This document shows, piece after piece, positions 42,641 through 51,355 of a stretch of 64,000 nucleotides of DNA. Within the stretch, counting starts at the first letter, position 1, and the number at the start of each line of letters is the position of its first letter. A program made the position numbers and the translations under genes. The stretch comes from Catellatospora tritici (GTDB lineage: Bacteria > Actinomycetota > Actinomycetes > Mycobacteriales > Micromonosporaceae), in assembly GCF_019083965.1 (NCBI RefSeq), contig NZ_JAHRCY010000006.1, positions 310,001-374,000 on the forward strand. The letters are read 5' to 3'. A model generated the notes under the pieces. That model was not told the DNA's origin and ran no database searches. It worked only from the letters and a program-made list of their open reading frames with translations.

Positions 42641-43843
42641 TCACAGCGCGATCGCGGTCAGGGTGGCGTTGTGGTAGCCGGCGACCCGGGTGGTCCGGGC
42701 GAACTCGCCGTACGTGTAGAAGCCGAACGTGGTCATCTCCCCGGCCGCCTCCTGGATCATCGAGGCCTCGACCGGACCCTGCTCGGCCAGCACGTCCAGG
42801 CGCGCCACGCAGCTGAACGCGAGCAGCACCGACGGGTCACGCCCCACCACCGCCTCGTGCACCACGTCGTCGATGACGCCGAGCAGGTCGGCCGAGGTAC
42901 AGGTGACGATCTGCACCGCCGCGTACGGCGGCAGCGGCGTGAACGTGCGCAGTCGCCCGTCGCCGTCGAGGTAGGCGCCGCGGATGAGCCGGGTACCGTC
43001 CGGCTCGATCAGCCCGAAGGCGTACGCCGACAGGTAGCCGGGCGCGGGGCGCACCAGCCCCGGCTTGCGCTGGGGCGCGTCGGGGTCGAAGTGCTCGCGG
43101 AACACGTCGGCCGCGGGACGCCCGCCGATCTCGCACACGACCTGCCCGTCGGTCTTGGTCACCAGCAGCGGCAGGCTGACCGCCTCCCAGCCGTGGTCGG
43201 CGACCACATTCAGCGGCCAGGGCGAGTCGACCCAGATCGCGACCGCGCCGCCGTCGGTGAGCAGCCGGTCGCCGTCGAAGACGCAGGTGCGCTCCAGCAG
43301 CCGGTCGTCGCCCGCGCTGCCGCCGACCACCGGCACCTTGGCCCCGACCACCTTGTGCACGCCGTTGAGCAGTTCCTGCTGGTGGCCGGAGAGGCCGGTG
43401 GCGAGCAGGATCATGGCCGCGTCGCGGTCGTGGCGGGGACCGGCGGCGGCGCGGGCCGCGCGGGCGAGCTGCTGGCCGGCCTGGGTCGCGTGTTCGCGGA
43501 CGCCGGTGACCGAGGCGGTGCCGAAGCGGTAGCCGCCCGCCGTCAGGGCGAGCACCGACACGCCGGCGCCGGGGACGGTGAGGATGCCGTCCTGGAAGTG
43601 GCCGCTGGAGGTGGCGCCGACCAGCGGCGTGGGCGCGGTCAGCCGGCGCACCGTGTGCAGGAGCGCGGCCAGGTCGTAGCGGATCGAGGCGTACATGATG
43701 ATCAGGGCGGGCTGGTCGTCGCCCAGCCCGGCCAGGGCAGCGGTGGCCGCCTCGGTGCCCGCCTGGACGCTGTCTGCCGCCGTGCTGGTGCCGACCGCCG
43801 CGCGCACCCGCAGCTCGCGCCGCTCGGACGACGTCACCGGCAT
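42641..43843 (-). CDS. FIST N/C domain sensor protein
   Basis: A 400-residue FIST (F-box and intracellular signal transduction) protein. It has the N-terminal domain (PALIIMYASIRYDLAALLH, PLVGATSSGHFQDGIL, GGSAGDDRLL) and the C-terminal domain (DPSVLLAFSCVARLDVLAEQG, TTFGFYTYGEFA). These proteins sense small ligands, perhaps amino acids, and are often linked to cyclic di-GMP enzymes, exactly as here. No membrane segment is present. The start is ATG 43843, with GGAAGG 7 nt upstream. Confidence 0.93.
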   Translation of the reverse strand: MPVTSSERRELRVRAAVGTSTAADSVQAGTEAATAALAGLGDDQPALIIMYASIRYDLAALLHTVRRLTAPTPLVGATSSGHFQDGILTVPGAGVSVLALTAGGYRFGTASVTGVREHATQAGQQLARAARAAAGPRHDRDAAMILLATGLSGHQQELLNGVHKVVGAKVPVVGGSAGDDRLLERTCVFDGDRLLTDGGAVAIWVDSPWPLNVVADHGWEAVSLPLLVTKTDGQVVCEIGGRPAADVFREHFDPDAPQRKPGLVRPAPGYLSAYAFGLIEPDGTRLIRGAYLDGDGRLRTFTPLPPYAAVQIVTCTSADLLGVIDDVVHEAVVGRDPSVLLAFSCVARLDVLAEQGPVEASMIQEAAGEMTTFGFYTYGEFARTTRVAGYHNATLTAIAL

Positions 43844-43946
43844 GCGCGTGCCTTCCACCGCACCACCGGCCGGGGCGGCGAACTGCGGAACATCACATAG
43901 CGACCATAACGCGCGTACCGCCGTGTCAGCCAAGGATCGGCCCTGG

Positions 43947-45635
43947 TCAGCGCAGTAGCCCGGCCAGGGCCACGATCAACGGCCCGAGCAGCGGCAGCGC
44001 CACCGCCGAGAAGGCATAGACGATGGTGTACGACAGCAGCGGCGTCCCGTTGCCGCAGATCCGCTGCACTGTGGCCAGCGTCGGGGTGCTGCACTGCTGC
44101 CCCGCGACGCACCCGCAGGCCAGCGGCGCGGGCAGCTTCATCAGCCGGACCGCCAGCCACATTCCGGCCAGCGCGGGCAGCAGCGTGAGCAGCACCGCCG
44201 CCAGGGGCAGCGCCGGGCCGTACCGCCGGATGAGGTCGATCGCGGCCGGGCCCGCGCCCAGGCCCACCGCGGCCACGAAGGTGGCCAGGCCGTAGTCCTT
44301 GATCACCGCGGCCGCGGCGGGGTGGTACTGCCCGAACGTGGGTCGCCGGGCCCGCAGCCAGCCGAACAGCAGCCCGCTGAGCAGGCAGCCGCCGCCGATG
44401 CCCAGCGACAGCGGCACCGGGCCCAGCGGCGCCGTCACCCGCCCGAGCAGCATCCCGGCCACCACGCCCAGCGCGATGAAGCTCAGGTCGGCCTTGACCG
44501 TCGGGTCGATCCGCACCCCGAGCCTGGGCACGTGCGTCTCCAGGTCGTGCGGGGTGCCGGTCAGGTGCAGCGTGTCGCCGACGTGCAGGCCGGTCGCGGG
44601 CCGCACCGGCAGCGCGTGCTCCATCCGGGACAGGCCGGTGACGAAGACGCCGTGGCGGTCCCGGGCCGGAATCTCCTCGTGCAGGCGCGCCAGCGTCCAG
44701 CCCCGGTAGCGCGGGTCGGTGATGACCACGGAGGCGCTGTCCAGGCTCAGCGGATGGGCGCCGGCACCGGTCGTCTCCGGGCCGAGCACCCGCTCGCCGA
44801 GCAGCAGATCCGCGCGGCTGCCGACCACCAGCACGCGGTCGGCGGGGCGCAGCACCGTCTCGGCGTCGTACGGCACGAGGTCGCCGTCGCGGCGCAGCCG
44901 CTCGATCGCGCACTCGCCACCCAGTTCCGTCTCGACCTGCTCCACCGTCCGGCCACTGCCCGCCTGGATCTCGAAGATCCGCCCGACCAGGCCGGGCACG
45001 GCCGGGGTGCCCGGATCGTCGCGGTCGCCGAGCGTGCCCAGCAGCGCCTCGGCCTCGCGGCGCAGGTCCAGCCCGAACAGCTTCGGGCCGAGCTGCCCGG
45101 TGAACACGATCAGCGTGATCAGGCTGCAGATGTACGCCACCGAGTAGGTCGTGGCCAGCTCGACCTGCAGCTCCTGCCGCCGGGCGAGGGGCAGCGGGAG
45201 TGATCCGATCGCCTCGCCCGCGGTGCCCAGCGCGGCCGACGCGGTGGTGCTGCCCGCCGCCAGCCCGGCCGCGGTGCCCTGGTCCAGTCGCAGCACGACG
45301 GTGGCCACACAGACCAGCACGATCAGCAGGCCCAACTGCACCGCGGTGAAGGACGCGTACCGCAGGCTGTGCGCGTTGAGGCTGGAGAAGAACGACGGCC
45401 CGGCCATGTAGCCGAGCGTGAAGATGAACAGCGCGAACGCGATGTCGCGCACTTCGCGGTTGAGGGTGACGCCGCCGATCATGCCGATCAGCAGCGCGAC
45501 GATCAGGGTGCCGGCGGTTCCGCCGATGTCGACGCCCCAGAACCGGATCCGACCCAGCGCGAAGCCGAGTCCCAGGGACAGGAACAGCGCCAGCTCGGGC
45601 ATCGAGCGCAGGAGCTGGGCCGACCAGTCGAACAC
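43947..45635 (-). CDS. AspT/YidE-type transporter with two TrkA-C domains
   Basis: A 562-residue membrane protein of the aspartate:alanine exchanger family. Two blocks of hydrophobic helices flank two central TrkA-C type domains (about residues 230-290 and 305-375; TVEQVETELGGECAI, LRPADRVLVVGSRADLLL and a second copy ending THVPRL). The substrate is not known. The GTG start lies 6 nt after TAATAT (45647-45642), so the transcript is likely leaderless. Confidence 0.9.
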   Translation of the reverse strand: MFDWSAQLLRSMPELALFLSLGLGFALGRIRFWGVDIGGTAGTLIVALLIGMIGGVTLNREVRDIAFALFIFTLGYMAGPSFFSSLNAHSLRYASFTAVQLGLLIVLVCVATVVLRLDQGTAAGLAAGSTTASAALGTAGEAIGSLPLPLARRQELQVELATTYSVAYICSLITLIVFTGQLGPKLFGLDLRREAEALLGTLGDRDDPGTPAVPGLVGRIFEIQAGSGRTVEQVETELGGECAIERLRRDGDLVPYDAETVLRPADRVLVVGSRADLLLGERVLGPETTGAGAHPLSLDSASVVITDPRYRGWTLARLHEEIPARDRHGVFVTGLSRMEHALPVRPATGLHVGDTLHLTGTPHDLETHVPRLGVRIDPTVKADLSFIALGVVAGMLLGRVTAPLGPVPLSLGIGGGCLLSGLLFGWLRARRPTFGQYHPAAAAVIKDYGLATFVAAVGLGAGPAAIDLIRRYGPALPLAAVLLTLLPALAGMWLAVRLMKLPAPLACGCVAGQQCSTPTLATVQRICGNGTPLLSYTIVYAFSAVALPLLGPLIVALAGLLR

Positions 45636-45666
45636 CGCCTCATATTAGGACAAATGCCCAACCCGG

Positions 45667-46155
45667 TTACGGCATCTCCTCGGTCTCGCTCCGGGCCACC
45701 TCGGCGAAGGCCGCCGTCAGGTACGGCTCCAGCGGCTCGCCCGCCCCGGCCAGCAGGTGTGCCAGCAGCAGGATCGCGTGCCGGTCCAGCAGCTTCGGGT
45801 CGGGCTTGCGCGGGACCTCGGCCGTATCGTGCACGCCCAGCGCCCCGGTAAGCACCGTGACCAGGGTGTCCACGTCCAGGTCGGTCCAGGCCATCGCGTC
45901 GCGGGCGCACTGCTCGAACAGCGCCTGCACGTCCTCGCCGGACAGGCCGTCGGGGTGCAGCCGCTCGATCAGCAGCCGCACCGCCTCGCCCAGCACCACG
46001 CCGACCTGCGCCTGGTCGCACCCGGCGAGCCGGGCCGCGGCCGCGTCCAGCTCGGCGTCGTCGCGGGCGCGGGCGGCGGCCACCGCGTCGGCGGTGGCCG
46101 CGGCGATCGCGCGGGCCGGTGCGGGCAGGCGGCGCCAGGGCGTGCTCACGGTCAT
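45667..46155 (-). CDS. Hypothetical protein
   Basis: A 162-residue alpha-helical acidic protein with no recognised domain, signal or membrane helix. The N-terminal part is alanine-rich (AIAAATADAVAAARARDDAELDA), which suggests a helical bundle. It lies 31 bp before the transporter gene in the same direction and 37 bp after the VWA protein stop, so it may be cotranscribed with either. The start chosen is ATG 46155; the ribosome-binding site is weak. Confidence 0.65.
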   Translation of the reverse strand: MTVSTPWRRLPAPARAIAAATADAVAAARARDDAELDAAAARLAGCDQAQVGVVLGEAVRLLIERLHPDGLSGEDVQALFEQCARDAMAWTDLDVDTLVTVLTGALGVHDTAEVPRKPDPKLLDRHAILLLAHLLAGAGEPLEPYLTAAFAEVARSETEEMP

Positions 46156-46192
46156 ACCCGGGATGCTTTCACGCCCTGGCGGCCGCCGCCGG

Positions 46193-47932
46193 TCAGGAGG
46201 GGTTGGCCGAGCGCAGCGAGATCGCCTTGAGGAAGATCTCGCCGATCTTGGCCGGGTCCTTGGCCTGGAACACGCCGCCACCGGTGAGCTTGGTGATCTG
46301 CTGCAGCGGCGCCGGGTTGATCTTGTCGCCGATGGCGAGGATGACCACCTGGATCGGCCGGTTGGGGTCGGCCTTGTCCTTCAGCGCGGCCAGCAGCTGC
46401 TCCAGCGAGACGCCGTTGTCGTCGTCGTTGTCGCCGTCGGTCATCATCACCACGGAGTTGACCCGGCCCGGATCCCAGTCCCGCTGCACCGTCTCGTACG
46501 CGGCGAGGATCGTGTCGTAGAGGCCGGTGTCGCCGTCGGGCTTCGGCGTGATCGAGCCCAGCGTGGCCAGCATCTGGTTGCGCTGCTGCGACAGCTGTCC
46601 GATCGGCAGCAGCTGCTTGTAGTCGCGATCGCCCTGCAGCTTCGTCGAGAACGTCCACAGGCCGACCGCCCACGAGTCGTCGAACAGGCCCAGGCCGCGA
46701 CGTGCCGCCTCCAGCGTCACCTGCGCCCGGGTCGCGCCGCCCGCGGTGGCGACCCGCTCCAGCATCGAGCCGGACACGTCGATCACCGCCAGCATCCGGG
46801 CCGGCAGCGTCACGGCCACCCAGGTGGACAGGGCCCGGTCGACCGCGGCCACGGTCGCGGCGGGGCTCGGCGTGGCGGCGGGGTTCGGCGACGCGGCGGC
46901 CGGGGCGCCCTTCGGGGTCGCCAGCGCCGTGCCGTACGTGCCGTCGGCGGCGCGCAGGCCCAGCCCGGCCAGCCGGTCCCGGAAGGCGGGCTGGCGCAGC
47001 TCGTCGAGCAGCCGCTGGGCCACCCCGGCCTTGGTGGCGGGCAGGCCGGGCATCACCGCGTACGGGAAGGTCAGGGCCGTCGGGGCGGGCTCCAGGTACA
47101 GCGCGGCCAGCGGCACCGGCGGCTTGGTCGCGTTGTAGTGGATCACGGCTTGCTCCGACAGCGAGGCCGCGCTCAGCGCCGACTTCAGCGCCGCCGGGTC
47201 CTTGCTGCGCGGGAAGCGCGCCAACAGATCGTCACGCAGCACCGACCGGCCGGAGGCCAGCGCCCGCAGCGCTCCGGTCGCGGCGGCCTGGGAGTTCGCG
47301 CCGGTGCTGGCAGCGGCGCCCAGCGCCAGCAGCCCCGACAGGCCCGCGGCGTCCCGGGTCGGCTCGACGATGCCCACCCGCAGGCCAGTGCCCGAGGTCA
47401 TCGCCTGCAGCAGCGTGGTCCAGGTCGGCGTCTTGGCGGGCCAGCCCAGGGTGGCCGCGATCGGCTCGGGCATGGCGACCACGACCGGACTGCGCGCGAT
47501 CGAGGGCGCCTGCGCGACCTGGAAGTTGGGGGCGGCGGTGGTCAGGCGGGCCAGCCAGGTGGCGGAGTCGGGCACCCACACGTCCGGGATCTGGGTGTTG
47601 CCGCTGGGCTGGCCGATGCCGGTCAGCGACACGCTGTTGAGGTCGGCCAGCGCCGCCGCCATGTCGGCGGGCTCGACCATGGTCACCTCGATCGCGACGC
47701 ACTTGCCGTCCACCGCGATCTTCTGCTGGTTCACCGAGTCGGCGGTCGCGCGCAGCGCGTCGACGATGTCGGCGGAGGCGGCCACGCTCAGTGGCGCCTC
47801 GCCCTCGCACGAGGGGGCGTTCAGCTCCCGGTAGACCAGGAAGGAACCGACCAGTACCAGACCCGCCGCGGCGATCGCGGCGGTGACTCGCAGGGCGGTG
47901 TTACGTCGGGGATCACGATGACGACCAGGCAC
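46193..47932 (-). CDS. Substrate-binding plus VWA domain protein
   Basis: A 579-residue exported protein. An N-terminal membrane anchor (about 14-35) leads to a periplasmic-type solute-binding domain (about 45-330, SBP_bac_11-like, including VWVPDSATWLARL). A C-terminal von Willebrand A domain has the metal-dependent adhesion motif DVSGSM, a later Thr/Asp pair, and VNSVVMMTDGDND. The fusion suggests ligand capture coupled to protein binding at the cell surface. The GTG start at 47932 has AGGA 5 nt upstream. Confidence 0.9.
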   Translation of the reverse strand: MPGRHRDPRRNTALRVTAAIAAAGLVLVGSFLVYRELNAPSCEGEAPLSVAASADIVDALRATADSVNQQKIAVDGKCVAIEVTMVEPADMAAALADLNSVSLTGIGQPSGNTQIPDVWVPDSATWLARLTTAAPNFQVAQAPSIARSPVVVAMPEPIAATLGWPAKTPTWTTLLQAMTSGTGLRVGIVEPTRDAAGLSGLLALGAAASTGANSQAAATGALRALASGRSVLRDDLLARFPRSKDPAALKSALSAASLSEQAVIHYNATKPPVPLAALYLEPAPTALTFPYAVMPGLPATKAGVAQRLLDELRQPAFRDRLAGLGLRAADGTYGTALATPKGAPAAASPNPAATPSPAATVAAVDRALSTWVAVTLPARMLAVIDVSGSMLERVATAGGATRAQVTLEAARRGLGLFDDSWAVGLWTFSTKLQGDRDYKQLLPIGQLSQQRNQMLATLGSITPKPDGDTGLYDTILAAYETVQRDWDPGRVNSVVMMTDGDNDDDNGVSLEQLLAALKDKADPNRPIQVVILAIGDKINPAPLQQITKLTGGGVFQAKDPAKIGEIFLKAISLRSANPS

Positions 47933-48146
47933 AAGGTCCTATGTTTCGTGACTGTGACGTGCTCTCGCCACATACGTTCGGCCATATGTTACTCGTCAGG
48001 AAACAAAGAGTTTCCATATTTGCGCGCGGCCGGCTGTGCCGGAACTCGCCGAACGGCCTAACCCGCAGGGGTGTTCGCGCGTTGGGCTCGGTGACGGACC
48101 GGTCGACCGGCCCCGATCCCCCCGAAACCCGGCAGGAGGTGCGCCG

Positions 48147-48743
48147 ATGTGGGCGACACTGCGGCCCCCGACCCGCCGCCGTCGCGGTGTGGACGCGACG
48201 GCGCGCCCGCTCTCCACCGAATGGCCCGAACTGCCTGCTTTCGAGACGGTCGACCGGCTCGAGGCAGACCAGGACGGCCATGATCTCGGCCACGATGTGG
48301 CCGCGGACCAGTGGGACGACGGGACCGCGCCGGTGGCGGACGCCGGGCCGCGCACCGTCGCGCGGTTGCTCAGTTTCAGCCCGCACCCGCCCAAGCGAGA
48401 CCGACTGTGCGTCGACACCGCCGCGCTGCTGCGGCCGTTGCTGCGCGCCGGGGTGATCGACTCGTGGGCCACCGACCACACGTACCCGACCCACCGGGCA
48501 TGGCGGCTCATCCCTTCCCGGCTCGCCGTCACCGGCCAACTCCCGCTCGACGGGTACGTCGAACCCGACGGCGGCATCACCCTGTTCACTCTCGACGACG
48601 CTTTCCGTCAGCCGCCGCTGAGCATGCTCGACTGGATCCTCGACTGGACCAACGGCGGCCGCCTGGCCAGCCACTGGTGGACCACCGCCGTCCACGTCAC
48701 CGCCACCGCGGGCCTCCCCACCGCCGGCACCGTCCGCGCCTGA
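48147..48743 (+). CDS. Hypothetical protein
   Basis: A 198-residue protein without a recognised domain, signal peptide or membrane helix. It is Asp/Trp-rich in the middle (ADQWDDGTAPVAD, WATDHTYPTHRAWRLIPSRLAV) and ends in a conserved-looking HWWTTAVHVTATAG segment. GGAGG lies 6 nt before ATG 48147. It is divergent from the VWA gene across a 210-bp AT-rich region that probably holds both promoters. Confidence 0.65.
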   Translation: MWATLRPPTRRRRGVDATARPLSTEWPELPAFETVDRLEADQDGHDLGHDVAADQWDDGTAPVADAGPRTVARLLSFSPHPPKRDRLCVDTAALLRPLLRAGVIDSWATDHTYPTHRAWRLIPSRLAVTGQLPLDGYVEPDGGITLFTLDDAFRQPPLSMLDWILDWTNGGRLASHWWTTAVHVTATAGLPTAGTVRA

Positions 48744-48753
48744 CCTCAACCTG

Positions 48754-48773
48754 GCGCCCGCCTCCGCGGGCGC
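48754..48773 (+). terminator. Perfect 8-bp hairpin after the 48147 gene
   Basis: GCGCCCGC (48754-48761), loop ctcc, GCGGGCGC (48766-48773). It begins 11 nt after the stop codon and is a good rho-independent-type stem without a U-tract. Confidence 0.7.
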
Positions 48774-48790
48774 GGCACGCTCGTCTTTCA

Positions 48791-48856
48791 GGCGGCGTCT
48801 TCCCTCGTCGCTGCCGGGCCTTCGGCCCGGTCACGCTCCTCAGTCCAGACGCCGCC
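48791..48856. repeat. Nested inverted repeats
   Basis: Outer arms GGCGGCGTCT (48791-48800) and AGACGCCGCC (48847-48856) enclose an inner 7-bp hairpin CCGGGCC-ttc-GGCCCGG (48814-48830). It lies just past a separate terminator hairpin. It may be a structured RNA or a second terminator. Confidence 0.65.
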
Positions 48857-49010
48857 GGCGAGCGTGTGGGCGGGTGCCACTTTTCTGAGGCTGCAGTCGA
48901 TCATGGGCGCGAGGCGACGCGACGCGTTCCATCGCCCGTGCCACGCCCGCCACCCGGCCACGCGATCATGCGGGCGGTGCGACGGGCGTGGCGGCGGGCT
49001 GTGTGCGGGG

Positions 49011-49904
49011 TCAGTGGGGGTCGCCCGTCCAGGCGGGGAGGGGTTCGCGGGCAGCCAGCCAGGACGGGGGAATGGCGTCCAGGCCGGTGCGGGCGGCGAT
49101 GATGCCGCCGACGATGGCGCAGGTGGTGTCGATGTCGCCGCCCGCCGACGCGGTCGCCCACAGGGCCTCGGGCAGGTCGTCCAGGTGTCGGGCGGCGCAC
49201 CAGAGGGCGTACGGCACCGTGTCCTGCGCGGAGATCAGTCGCCCGCAGCCGACCTCGCCCGCCACCCAGGTCGGCGCGAGGCTGAACCGCAGCCGGGCCA
49301 CCCGACGCAGCCGTGCGGCCACCTCGCCGTCGGGCGTACGCGCCGCGACCGCGTCGAGCAGCTCGTCGGCCGCGACCCCGCGCACCGCCAGCGCCGCCGC
49401 GACGGCGACCGCCACCGCCCCGGCCACCGCCTCCGGGTGTGCGTGCGTGACCCGCGCCGAGAGCATCGCCTGGGCGGCGACTCGGTCCAGGTCGGCGGCG
49501 AACCACACGCCCAGCGGCGCCACGCGCATCGCCGCGCCGTTGCCCCACGAGCCCTGCCCGCCGAACTGGCGCGCAGTCACCGACGACCAGTGCTCGCCCT
49601 CCTGGACCGCCCGCAGCACGCCGTGCATGGACGGCCCGTAGTTGCGGTACGGGTCGGCGTCGTACGCGTCGGCGAAGGCGGCGGCAAGCGTGTCCTGGTC
49701 GACCTCGCCCTGCTCGACCAGCATCCGGGTCAGCGTGAGTGCCATCGCGGTGTCGTCGGTCCACGGCCAGCGGCCGTCACTGAGGGCGCGGTCGGCGATG
49801 AGCTGCTCCACCCGGTCGGCGGGCTTGAAGAACCAGGTTTCGCCGAAGGCGTCACCGAGGGCGAGTCCGTGCAGGGAGGTCAGAGTCGGTACGAGCTGGG
49901 TCAC
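49011..49904 (-). CDS. ADP-ribosylglycohydrolase family protein
   Basis: A 297-residue hydrolase that removes ADP-ribose from proteins or nucleic acids. The N-terminal metal motif is in WPWTDDTAMALT, and the C-terminal metal site is GGDIDTTCAIVG, so the di-metal centre is complete. The substrate is unknown. The start is GTG 49904, with GACGAT 6 nt upstream, a noncanonical leaderless pattern, and no Shine-Dalgarno. Confidence 0.92.
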   Translation of the reverse strand: MTQLVPTLTSLHGLALGDAFGETWFFKPADRVEQLIADRALSDGRWPWTDDTAMALTLTRMLVEQGEVDQDTLAAAFADAYDADPYRNYGPSMHGVLRAVQEGEHWSSVTARQFGGQGSWGNGAAMRVAPLGVWFAADLDRVAAQAMLSARVTHAHPEAVAGAVAVAVAAALAVRGVAADELLDAVAARTPDGEVAARLRRVARLRFSLAPTWVAGEVGCGRLISAQDTVPYALWCAARHLDDLPEALWATASAGGDIDTTCAIVGGIIAARTGLDAIPPSWLAAREPLPAWTGDPH

Positions 49905-49940
49905 CGGTTCATCGTCACCGCTCGGGCAACCGGTTTTGGC

Positions 49941-50336
49941 TCAGGCGGGGGTCTTCGCCGCGTCGTAGCGGGCGCGGGCCTGGGCGACGTCGTCCATGCG
50001 TGCCTGGGTCCACCGGCCGAGGGCGCGGACCTGCGTGGCGGCCTCGTGTCCCAGCTCGGTGAGGGAGTAGTCGACGCGCGGCGGGATGACGGGCTTGGCG
50101 TCGCGGTGCACCATTCCGTCGCGCTCCAGGGTCTGCAGCGTCTGGGTGAGCATCTTCTCGCTGACGCGGCCGACCGCGCGGCGCAGCTCGCCGAAGCGGC
50201 GCGGGCCCTCCAGCAGCTCGATCAGCACCAGCACGCCCCAGCGGCTGGTGAGGTGCTCGAGCACCAGCCGGTACGGACACAGGCTCTCCGCCGAGTTGTT
50301 GGACACCGAACCGCTGCTCACCACACTTACCGCCAT
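49941..50336 (-). CDS. HxlR family transcriptional regulator
   Basis: A 131-residue winged-helix regulator of the HxlR family, with the signature CPYRLVLEHLTSRWGVLVL, FGELRRAVGRVSEKMLTQTLQ and the wing region VDYSLTELG. The single cysteine (Cys20) is where HxlR/QorR members sense quinones or electrophiles. It is divergent from the NmrA-type reductase and separated by a clear operator. Confidence 0.93.
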   Translation of the reverse strand: MAVSVVSSGSVSNNSAESLCPYRLVLEHLTSRWGVLVLIELLEGPRRFGELRRAVGRVSEKMLTQTLQTLERDGMVHRDAKPVIPPRVDYSLTELGHEAATQVRALGRWTQARMDDVAQARARYDAAKTPA

Positions 50337-50338
50337 AC

Positions 50339-50365
50339 CAGTACCTTACTTCAAAGTGGGTACTG
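50339..50365. promoter_or_regulatory. Palindromic operator between hxlR-type and NmrA-type genes
   Basis: CAGTACC (50339-50345) and GGTACTG (50359-50365) are perfect 7-bp inverted arms around a 13-nt spacer that is itself symmetric (ACTT-c-AAAGT). It lies 3 bp before the regulator start codon. The likely -35 region of the reductase promoter (-10 TAGGGT at 50388) starts just at its far edge. Confidence 0.75.
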
Positions 50366-50428
50366 ATCAAACGGTTAGTGACCGCCTAGGGTGGAAGGAC
50401 AGGACCGTTTGACAGGGAGATTTCCGTT

Positions 50429-51283
50429 ATGAGCATTGTCGTCACCGGGGCCACCGGACAGCTCGGCCGCCACGTCGTGGACGGGTTACTGGCGCGCGTT
50501 CCGGCCGACCAGGTCACCGCCGTGGTCCGGGATCGGGAGCGGGCCGCCGCGCTCGCCGACCGCGGGGTGCGGCTGCACGTGGCCGACTACGACGCGCCCG
50601 AGACGTTCGCGGGGCTGTTCGCGGCGGGGGACCGGGTGCTGCTCATCTCGGGCAGCGAGGTCGGCAAGGACCGGGTGGGCCAGCACCGGACGGTGGTCGA
50701 GGCGGCCGCGGCGGCGGGGGTCGGGCTGCTGGCGTACACCAGCGCGCCGGGGCGGCTGACGGCGGCGCTGGCCGACGACCACCGAGCCACCGAGCAGGTC
50801 GTGCTCGGATCCGGGCTGCCGTACACGCTGCTGCGCAACAACTGGTACCACGAGGTCTACACGGGCAACCTGGCTCCGGTGCTGGCGCACGGCGCCGTGG
50901 TCCAGGCGGCCGGGGACGGTCGGGTCGCCTCGGCCGCGCGGGCCGACTACGCGGCGGCCGCCGTCGCGGTGCTCACCGGCGACGGCCACGAGAACCGCAC
51001 GTACGAGCTCAGCGGCGACACCGCGTGGAGTTTCGCCGAGTACGCCGCCGAACTGGGCCGCCAGACCGGCCGGGAGATCGGCTACTCCAACGTGGCACCC
51101 GACGTCTACCGGGGCATCCTGGTCGGCGCGGGCCTGCCGGAGATGTTCGCGACGATTCTGGCCGAGGTCGATGTCGCGGTGGAGCAGGGGGAACTGGCCG
51201 AGACCAGCGGCGACCTGTCCCGTCTGATCGGCCGTCCGACCACGCCACTGGCCGAGGCCGTCACCGCGGCGCTGCGCGGCTGA
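50429..51283 (+). CDS. NmrA-type NAD(P)H-binding reductase (QorB-like)
   Basis: A 284-residue atypical short-chain dehydrogenase. It has the Rossmann loop GATGQLGRHVV at residues 7-17, a downstream GVGLLAYTSAPG, and YTLLRNNWYHEVYTGNL. Close relatives reduce quinones (QOR2 type) and lack the Tyr-Lys catalytic pair of classical SDRs, as here. Codon 20 is TTA (50486-50488), a codon that is very rare in such genomes. It is likely induced when its divergent HxlR regulator releases the operator. RBS AGGGAG lies 9 nt upstream. Confidence 0.9.
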   Translation: MSIVVTGATGQLGRHVVDGLLARVPADQVTAVVRDRERAAALADRGVRLHVADYDAPETFAGLFAAGDRVLLISGSEVGKDRVGQHRTVVEAAAAAGVGLLAYTSAPGRLTAALADDHRATEQVVLGSGLPYTLLRNNWYHEVYTGNLAPVLAHGAVVQAAGDGRVASAARADYAAAAVAVLTGDGHENRTYELSGDTAWSFAEYAAELGRQTGREIGYSNVAPDVYRGILVGAGLPEMFATILAEVDVAVEQGELAETSGDLSRLIGRPTTPLAEAVTAALRG

Positions 51284-51294
51284 CCCCGGTTACG

Positions 51295-51337
51295 CCAGTG
51301 GCGGCACCACCCGTGACCGGGTCGGTGCCGCCACTGG
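51295..51337. terminator. Strong bidirectional terminator
   Basis: CCAGTGGCGGCACC (51295-51308) and its exact inverse (51324-51337) form a perfect 14-bp stem with a 15-nt loop. It lies between the converging NmrA-type and membrane-protein genes. Confidence 0.85.
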
Positions 51338-51355
51338 TCTCGATCGGTGGACGGC

